DNA from: Nelumbo lutea
Lineage: Eukaryota; Streptophyta; Magnoliopsida; Proteales; Nelumbonaceae
Assembly (NCBI GenBank): GCA_022828595.1
Contig: JAKGHH010000005.1
Coordinates: 58,709,655 to 58,773,654 of the forward strand
Direction: 5' to 3'
Length of the DNA stretch: 64,000 nucleotides
Positions 55,956-64,000 of the stretch are shown piece by piece; positions within the stretch are counted from its first letter, which is position 1; every line of letters begins with the position of its first letter. The notes under the pieces are model-generated. The model had not been told where the DNA came from, searched no databases, and was given only the letters and a program-made list of their open reading frames with translations. The position numbers and the translations under genes are program-made.

Positions 55956-58079
55956 CTAGCGAGGACCCATGTGATGCATGGGTTTTATTAAGCAAAAGCT
56001 AAGCAATAGAAATACATAAGAGTGTATAATTATTTTATATGTTAACTTTTTAATAACCAATCCGATCGAACTCAACCCAAGTTGGTTGGTTTTCTAGCAT
56101 TTCTGATCGGCTTTATTTCAACAAATTTTCAACCCGACAAAGTTAGGTCAATTTCAATTTGCCCATTTGTAAATCGACCAAAAGTGACTAATTCAACCAT
56201 GGATGTATATTAATATTTTATATTTTAAATATAAATTTTTAATATGAGAAAGTGGGAAATTTCCTATATTTCTTAGTCTAAAATATTTTATATCATAAAT
56301 TTAATTTTTTAATAATATCGCTATAGTTTATTAAATTTAAATTTAATTTTTAATTTTAAATCTTTTGAAAAACAAACCAAATAGAAAATAGACCCAAACC
56401 AATACAAACTCCCGACCTCACAAGGTTGATTTGGTTGGCAAAATAACTTGCAATTGAATTGATCCGATCTTTGAACACTCCTAATTTCAACTAAATTAAT
56501 AGTCTAATCTCTAATAAATAACAATAGTTTAATCTCCAATAATTATTGAAAAGTATAGCAAAAATACACAATTATTGAAAATAAGTTTACAATGGAAATA
56601 CAATAGATATCTAATAAAAATACAATAAATACTGAAAATATATTAAATTAGTCAATAAATAGTGTAATCACAAATAATAGTTTAATCTTTAATACATATC
56701 AATCAATAAATTATAAAAAAATGCATAATTACTAAAAATAAATTTATAACAAATATACAATAAATTAAATTTCAAAAGTTAAATAATAGTTGTTTGATCT
56801 TCAATAATTATTGACAATTTTCTGTTAAATAAAAAAACAAAAATAGATTTATAAATGATTATTGAAAACATATTTATCAAAAATACAATAAATAATTAAT
56901 AAAAATACAATAGATATTAATGTTAGTATACAAATATATATAATGAATATACATTATTATTGAAAAATTATTACTAATGAATATTATTTTTTTGAAAGTT
57001 ATTTTCTATAATTATTAATTAATATAATTGAAATTAGTTACTTAAAATATTTAATTACTTAAATAATATTGTTATTTAAAATTTTAAAATATTTTTTATT
57101 TATTGAATTTAAAAATCCATAAAATTATATTTAGTACTATTATTACATAATTCATTATTAATTTTGTAAAATATTAAATTATTATTAATATGAATATTAT
57201 GAAATCTATTATAATTATTTTTCTACTTTTAAGATTTTTTCAATTTTATTAAATAATTTCGTTATTTTAACTATTTAAAATTTAGTCATGTTAAATATTT
57301 CGTTATTTAAATATTTAAGTAATATCTAAAATATTTGGTTTTTTTTTCATTATTTGAATTTTATCTATTTAAAAGTTATTACATAGTATTAAATATTTTA
57401 TTATATTATTATTTATCTATTTTTATTTTTTTTGTTTAAGATATTTAGTTGTTGAAATATTTAAATAATGTTTTATTTTTAATGCCAAATTTTTATTGTT
57501 TGAATAACATTTAATTTGAATAATTCATAAAATTATAATTTGTATTGCTACTACATAATTTCATGATGAATTTTGTAAAAATATATAATTATTAATAATA
57601 TGAATAATTTAAAATCTATTATAATTAATTGTTGTGTTTTGAATAAGTATTTTAAATCTAGTATATAATTTCGTTATAATATTTAAATAATTCTGAATAT
57701 TTTTAATTAAACTGTATTTGTAGATAAAAAGTGGGGGAGAGGACAAATAGGAATTAGATATAGTTTAGGAGAAAAGCTCTATATTAAATTAGAGATAATT
57801 TAAGAGAAAAATGGGAGTTAGAGATAGTTTAGGAGATAATTAGGAATTAGAGACAAATTAGGAGAAAGTGGTGCCACTTGGCTAAACATTAGAAAAGCAA
57901 ATCTCTCTTTCATTATGGTTGTTAGAAATAGTTAAGTGTATGTTATTTCCTTATTGGTTTAATGGGTAATTAATTATATGGAATTAAAAAATAAAAAATT
58001 CAAAAAAAAATAAAATTAAGAAGGGTGTTTAGAGCAAGGAGAGGCATGATAACATGGACAGTCTTGCTATATATATAGT
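55956..58079 (-). mobile_element. Helitron-like element B (non-autonomous)
   Basis: The 3' end on the - strand has a perfect 6-bp hairpin (CCCATG, loop CATCA, CATGGG), then TCCTCG, CTAG and T. It abuts the 5' end of element A. Its own 5' end at about 58079 reads TATATATAGCAAGACTGTCC. The interior is AT-rich with repeated GGAGTTAGAGATAG phrases. No coding capacity. Confidence 0.55.
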
Positions 58080-59866
58080 TTATGTGAAAATATGAACTAT
58101 AAAAATTAATACACTTGGAAAATATTAAAAATGGTAGAATAATTGAAATATGGTTCAATTGGTGAAAATTAGCAATTTCGATGATCAGTTGATCATTTTG
58201 TTTTTTAATTTTCTAATTGATGTAAGATTAATGAAAAAAAGTTAATCAATTTAATTGTTTATGAAGCCAAGATTATTAAAAATGAGCCTATGAATTTAAT
58301 GGTTTGTGTTGACAAAAAACTATCCATGGGTTACATCACTTGTTCTATTTAAACTTGTGACTCTGCGTTGCTACAACACATTTTTCTTTTTCAGCATTCA
58401 TCATATGAAAGCAACTAATTATTTTCTCATTTTTATAATTTGAAAATATATAAAATGAGAATCTAGTTCACTGTCTAAACCTCCATAATAATTTATATTT
58501 ATCAGTCATTGGATTAGGGGTATTTCCTCTGTTTTCTCTTAGCAGGATGCAAAATTTGCACCTGATTCAGTTTTGCGTCCATTTGTTTGTAGCCATAATT
58601 TGCACTCTCACTTAATATAAAATTTGTACCTATTTTTTTGGTCTCATTTGCACTCACTATCGTGCACGTTTTGATCAGAACTGATGCAGAATTTGCACCA
58701 CCTTCTTTTTATCCCAATTATCTTTTATATAAATGGGAACCACTTCATTTTAATTCTCACAAACAAACGAGACAAAACCCTGAAGAAAAAAAAAAAAATC
58801 CAAAATTTACCTTCCGCCTATTTGCACTTTCATGCATTTGCACCCCACAAACAAACTGAGCCTAAGAGGAGTGGATTTGTCAAATTCAATTTATATCATA
58901 TTGCCAATTTCTAAAAAATTGAACCGGGCCTTTCAATTTTGTTTCTTCCGTTTAAGGAATGATTCTCTTCCGTTAACAGAGGCAATTCTCAAAATGTTTT
59001 CTTTTGTACAAGAGTAAACAATTAAAATGGTTTCTATTATGAGATGATATGCCTATGCCAATAATGTGTAAATCGATAATGTGGTGATAGTTGCACCTTT
59101 CTTTTGGAGAAATCACCCTGTCATCATTATTTCTATTAAATGTGTTTTTCCATAAAAAATAAATCAATGATTCCCCAGATGCATTTAAAAGAAATCATTT
59201 TAAAAAAATGTAATCATTTCTAAGAAAGCAATTTGGAGGAATTGATTTCTCATACGCAACATCATCTAAATTGAGTTGGCCGACTTCAAAGTTACCCCAG
59301 ATCTAAACCAAATCAAAGTGTCTTAAAAAGGTTTTTGTCAATGTGTTTGTTCAATAAGGGTAAAAATGTCATTCTCTTTGGGAAGTTTTTCATTTAACAT
59401 GTTTGTTTCCCCCTTTTTCTTATCAAGCTTTGTTCCCATGTGCTTGGTGTATTTTGGGTTGTGGCCCAGCCTTTTGGCTCTTTAATGAAGTCTTTCTTTT
59501 ATCAAAAATAAATACTTTATTGATGCTACTCAATTGCAAAGAGAATATTGAAAGAATCATCAACATCACAGTTTGGATGATTTCTTATTGGTGCATGGGA
59601 TGCGACTAATGTTAGATGTAAAGCTTCATGTTTTGTAGGATAAGTGAAAAACCTCGGCCACAAGCTCTCAAGTAGGACCGGATGGGGCCCAATATCATAA
59701 TGGAAAACACATACAAAGGGTCATAAGGGGATGTGTGGTTACCGGTTCATTCTCTTGCCATAAATTTTCCCATACTAGTACTCGCCGAGCTTCATCATGA
59801 GTGTTAATGGGTTGGGTGGGGGCAGGTATGCCTCGTTGATTGTTGGTTGAGTACACCTTTGATTAG
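58080..59866. other. Intergenic, no supported gene
   Basis: AT-rich DNA with TTTGCACC motifs at 58550-58860, which resemble diverged TTTGCA MITE ends. No gene. Confidence 0.45.
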
Positions 59867-60266
59867 GGGTGAATAAAAAAAAACTGAAATTTTGAACCGA
59901 TCAAAAAAATTGATTGAAATCGGACCGAAAAATCAGTTAATTGATTCGGTTAGTTCAGTTTTGGTTCGGTGATTTTAAAAAACTGAAGGTAATGGTTCAG
60001 TTTTGGTTAACCAATTTAAAAAACCGGTGGGTGGTTAACTGAATCGACCATTATACATGTTTTTGTATATATTTATGTATATTATATATATTATATATTA
60101 ATAAATACACATTTATAAATTTTTATTATATATTTATATATATATTTTTTATAATAAATATTATAAAGTCAAAAAAACCAAAAAACCGATGAACCGAATC
60201 GTTGGTTAACCGACTGGTTTTGGTTTGGCCAAAAAAAAGGCCCATGGTTCGGGTGGCACCCCTACC
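59867..60266. repeat. MITE-like repeat with AGGGGTG ends
   Basis: Begins TTAGGGGTGAATAAAAA and ends GGTGGCACCCCTACCT, inverted copies of a short AGGGGTG terminus. The interior is rich in GGTTCGGTT/AACCGA motifs with an AT-rich core. Confidence 0.5.
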
Positions 60267-60342
60267 TTTGACCCAACTTTGCTAGAGAGTATTCGTTTTT
60301 GGCCCACTAGTGGCATATTGCTCTATCACATATTAAATGCAA

Positions 60343-60644
60343 GGTTTTAAAAAACTGAGCCGGACACAGAACCGTTATGGGAATCAGTTCTTGGGTTGAA
60401 TGGTTTGACCATTTGGTTCGAATAGACGTCCTATTCTAACTTAAAAAATAAAGAATTAAAATAAAATAAACAAAGTAAAAAGGCTGAAAAGTATTGTTTA
60501 GGTTAACATGTTGATGGTTTGACCACCCGCGTCGTCAACCAAATCAACAGTCTTTGGCCAAAAAGCGGTTTTAGGGTAAAATAGAACCGGTTACCTAGCT
60601 AGTCTTGGGTCACCGGTTCAACCATTTGGTCCTGTTTTCAAAAC
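60343..60644. repeat. GGTTTTAAAA-type MITE, copy 3
   Basis: Begins AAGGTTTTAAAAAACTGAGC and ends TTTTCAAAACCATATG. Ordered blocks match 28600-28880, including GGTAAAATAGAACCGGTTAC. Confidence 0.6.
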
Positions 60645-60711
60645 CATATGTTAATGGGTGTTATTTAAGCTTGAGGAAAGCAATCTTATTGGAGTTCAAA
60701 TGGGCTCCCAA

Positions 60712-60955
60712 TAGGGATGGCAGTTTTCCCCATCCTCGCCAGGTACTTGGCCTCACCCTGACCATAAATATATATTATATATATCAAAATATATATTAAA
60801 ATATTATTTATATTTTAAAGTAAAAATATTTTCAAAAAACATTGTTAATCTAATTTTTTCGGGAATTCAAGTCCCCATGGAGAACCTGTGTCCATCAATG
60901 ATTGGGGCCATAGACGGGAAATATGACACCTGCCCCGTTGCCATTTCTATCTCTC
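60712..60955. repeat. Short-TIR repeat (AGGGATGGCA ends)
   Basis: AATAGGGATGGCAGTTTTCC on the left is inverted at the right end (AGATAGAAATGGCAACGGGG). The centre is AT-rich. Confidence 0.5.
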
Positions 60956-61063
60956 CACATAGTGCCCCCACTTGTGCCCCACAGCCTATCCTCTCCAAGC
61001 ATTAGGAACATTTCTCATGCTTGTCCCGGTCACAGTGAGTTGTTCCCAATTCACAAAAGAGAT

Positions 61064-61226
61064 GAGTTCAAATCAGCCCCCCACAATGTCTCATAGCACA
61101 TTCCCGCCATGTATTTGAAACCTCTCCCGATGATGTGATCATCATTTATAGTATAATCATCAAGAGATATTCCCAACACACAACAAGGATGTGCTGTGAG
61201 ACATTGTGGGAGGCTGATTTGATCTC
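61064..61226. mobile_element. MITE with about 70-bp inverted ends
   Basis: Left GAGTTCAAATCAGCCCCCCA and inverted right GAGATCAAATCAGCCTCCCA match through CAATGTCTCA and AGCACAT blocks. Same family as 50147-50315 by the CATGTATT and CCCGATGATG blocks. Confidence 0.7.
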
Positions 61227-62442
61227 AAAGGGATGGCTGCGGGCACGCTTTGTTGGGAGCCCATCCCATCTCAACTTATTGTGGTTTATGTTAAAACTGG
61301 TAGGAAAGTTTCAATTGGAAGAGCATTCAATTTAAGAGATGTAATTGGAAGCTCGAAGATTTAGGAGTTGGGGCATAAAATTGTGTGGGTTGGGAAGATA
61401 AAGGATTAGCTAAATCTGATAGCTGTTTTACTAGCTGTGGTAGCAATCTTTTTGTCTGATTTGTGTTCCCAATTCACAGGGGATAGTGTGTTGTGGGTAG
61501 ACGTGGGAAGGAGATCCAGACTCCAAAATGATTGGTTCCATAACCAGTGAAACTGCTATGGCGCTATCAAAGGTGAAAACTTCTGTAAAACATCCATACA
61601 AAATTATTCTGAATATTTTGCTCCATCAACTCTATATTCTCACTAGGGAACTAGTAGGACAAGCTAGGATTACAAGTGCAATTAAGATTAAACAATATTT
61701 CAACGTGGGTGGACTCAATCCAAACCAGCCCGACCTACGCTACCAACAAGAGGTTTTGCAAGATTTGGGCATATGCAAGGTTCAAATTATCAATATGATA
61801 CGAGTTTTGGTCGTATCGTATCGGCATTTAAAAATGGCCGAAAGTTTTTTTTTTTCAAATTTTGGTTTGTTGGAAAGCTTTAGCATGCTTTTTATTATTA
61901 AAAAAACTGGGAGTCCAAAACCCCTGAAAACAGACGTTTTAGACTATATCATTTTCAAAAGATACAATATCATATCGATATTTTAAACCATGGGCATATG
62001 TTTGTTGAGATCAAGGTCAGCCTTAAAAAATGTTTGTGCTTGATCTTAACTTGGGTTGGGCTTGGATTGACGCATCGATCGCCCATAATCAAGCCCAACT
62101 TAACCTGATTCTATCTAACTTTTTGTAGGAGGGGTTGATTGGTCAAAGCTTGTTTGGTATTATGCCTTTTTTATATTTCTGATAATTTATTATCCTAAAT
62201 GTTGGGACAATGTTATCATTGGGCCAGTAAAGGATTAGAAACAACTTTTCCAATACCCAATTTAAAATTGGATAAAAAGTGGTGATAAAGGTTGAGAGAG
62301 ATGGGAGGATATATGGACATTTTTTTCTCAATCATTTTATGGTAGTTCCCTTGAGGAGCAGCTACCATTGAAATTAGTTGGTAATATTGAAGGGACCCCT
62401 TCTCTAGTAACTTACATTTTTTCCATTGTTGTTGGAAGTAGG
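61227..62442. other. Intergenic, no supported gene
   Basis: One arm of the hairpin repeat at 29152 recurs here at about 61489-61520. The ORF at 61528-61986 spans low-similarity sequence with no recognisable product. Confidence 0.45.
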
Positions 62443-62843
62443 GGTGTTAATGGACTAGTTTTGGGTTGGAAACCATCCGAATCAAAATCAATTTGGATGG
62501 ATTGGATGAACCAATAAGACATTGAATTTAACCAGTCTAGATCTAATGGTCCAAATATTTATTAGATTGGATTAGACCTAATCCATCCGTTATGGATTTT
62601 TATTGAAGTGGGTCATATTGAACCAATATCTGGTCCATTGATAGAAGATAAGAATACAAATGTTAAATGGACCAGGTTCAAGTTGGAACCAATCTAAATT
62701 AAAACTAATTTGAACAGGTTGGATGGTCCGGACATTGAATTAGACCAGTCCAAAATATTCATCAGAATGGATTGAACCTAGTCCCTCTGTAATGAATTCA
62801 TATTGAACCGGATCATATTGGACCAAATCCGGTTCAATTGACT
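62443..62843. repeat. Repeat family R2, copy 4
   Basis: Begins TAGGGGTGTTAATGGACTAG. The second half-unit is at about 62655, and it ends CCGGTTCAATTGAC. Matches the R2 copies at 18363 and 51737. Confidence 0.6.
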
Positions 62844-64000
62844 CTATTGAGTATTAAAGCAACAAGTGGCAACTCTATTTCTCTTAGCAAAATGTCCCTC
62901 CTCCTACCATATCGCAAAATTTTCCATATAAAAACAAAAATTATATTACTATTCTTTTACCCTCCCCACTTCTTCTAAAACCGTTGCAACGGTAACTACA
63001 ATTACCGCAATTCCCAGCAAAATCAAACGAAAAAGGTGACAAAAGTGTTCTCTTTTTTGCCACGCAAAAATATAATTATGTCGTTGGATTGGACCAGAAA
63101 CGACATTCCAAAAAGTAAGTAGGGAGATAAGATGACAAAGCTCAAACTTGTCGATTTTAAATCCCAACAGTCGAAAATCTCAGCCATCCGATCTGAGAAC
63201 TCTCATTCTCTTATATTTTGCGTCTTCACAAGCAAACCTTCCACGAGAAACACGAAGTACGAATCATGCTGTCTCTGTAAGAGATCAGAAGAAAACAAAA
63301 AGTAAACAAATCCATTTCAACCGGAGCTGCAGCTCGTCCATCGACTTGTCTTGTGTTTCGTAACACCCTCTATACGGGTAGTAATGTATTTTTGAATGAT
63401 CATAAAGGGTGTTTTATTAATTTTATCGAATAGCGTTAATTTAGGGACTGTTTGATAAATATTTTTTTTGAAAGATCTTCTGTAAAATTTGATAATCAAA
63501 AGATGATAAGAGTTTTTACATCGAGACCTTAATAGTTTGAAGATCATTTAATTAAAGTGCATTTATTTATATGTGTTTTCACGTGAATATGAATTGAAGA
63601 AATAAACAAAAAATTCAATTTGGAATTTTTCAAAAATAGCCTAAAATGAGTTTTTCACATTTTATTGGAATTGCGAAATCTTTTTCCAATCAAACGAGCA
63701 AATATCAAAACACAAACCACTGAATTTCTAAAATGTCCACAGCCCATACAAAAAAGATGCGAGCCTAATTTCAAAACGAGTTTGCTTCAGGGGTGAGGAC
63801 AATTTGGTCCATTCACATTTCTGCACTGCATACGGAGGGTATACTCGCTAACTCGCAGTGAAGTTATACTTTTACCGACCCGACTCGACCCGACTCATGG
63901 AGTCATGGTCATGGTAAAAGGAGGGGGTACTTCAGTCATTTAGTTTCTTTACGAATTAAGTATTTTTCTAATCTTCCTTGTGGTCCGATTTTATTAACGA
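62844..64000. other. Unresolved sequence, possible gene start near 63.1 kb
   Basis: CATATAAAAAC at about 62924 and a GC-richer stretch at 62960-63360 (with CAGCCATCCGATCTGAGAAC) look like a promoter and leader of a + strand gene whose coding exons would lie outside. No ORF or splice site could be tied to it. Confidence 0.3.

Noticed and set aside
61528..61986. 152-codon ORF
   Set aside because: It is the longest ORF in the right part, but it spans low-complexity T and A runs, shows no recognisable domain and has no nearby promoter signals.

Overview
The window is plant nuclear DNA, AT-rich and crowded with transposons. The evidence is one ten-exon plant gene (an ALD1-type aminotransferase), plant-type tRNA-Asn genes, a Tat-lineage Ty3/gypsy retrotransposon, an L1-type LINE, Tourist/Harbinger MITEs and Helitron-like ends. 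It is an angiosperm, but nothing here identifies the species.

Layout. 1-5.2 kb: repeats and the ALD1 upstream region. 5.37-15.02 kb: ALD1 on the + strand, ten exons joining into a 447-residue protein with a plausible plastid-targeting N terminus. Its fourth intron (8913-12369) holds a tandem duplication, an intact Tourist MITE and a cluster of six tRNA-Asn(GTT) copies on the opposite strand. At least two of those copies are intact. 15-25 kb: nested MITEs, a LINE RNase H relic, microsatellites and a Helitron-like 3' end. 25.5 kb: a probable small intronless gene (73 codons). 26-30 kb: MITEs and hairpins. 30.2-35.4 kb: a decayed LINE on the - strand. 37.5 kb: an unidentified protein-coding fragment between MITE pieces. 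38556-48486: a complete but dead Tat-lineage LTR element with a 5-bp target duplication (TATAG). It encodes gag-PR-RT-RH-aRH-INT on the + strand and a spliced three-exon ORF on the - strand with its own TATA box. 48.5-54.2 kb: MITEs. 54231-58079: two abutting Helitron-like elements in tandem. 58-64 kb: more MITEs, and a possible gene start near 63.1 kb that I could not confirm.

Function. The only clearly functional protein gene is ALD1. In plants this enzyme starts pipecolic acid/N-hydroxypipecolic acid synthesis from lysine for systemic acquired resistance. The most unusual arrangements are the antisense tRNA-Asn array inside that gene, built from units that fuse a tRNA to the right end of a Tourist MITE, and the antisense transcription unit of the Tat element. 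Everything was read by eye from the sequence, so repeat boundaries are approximate unless a target-site duplication is stated.
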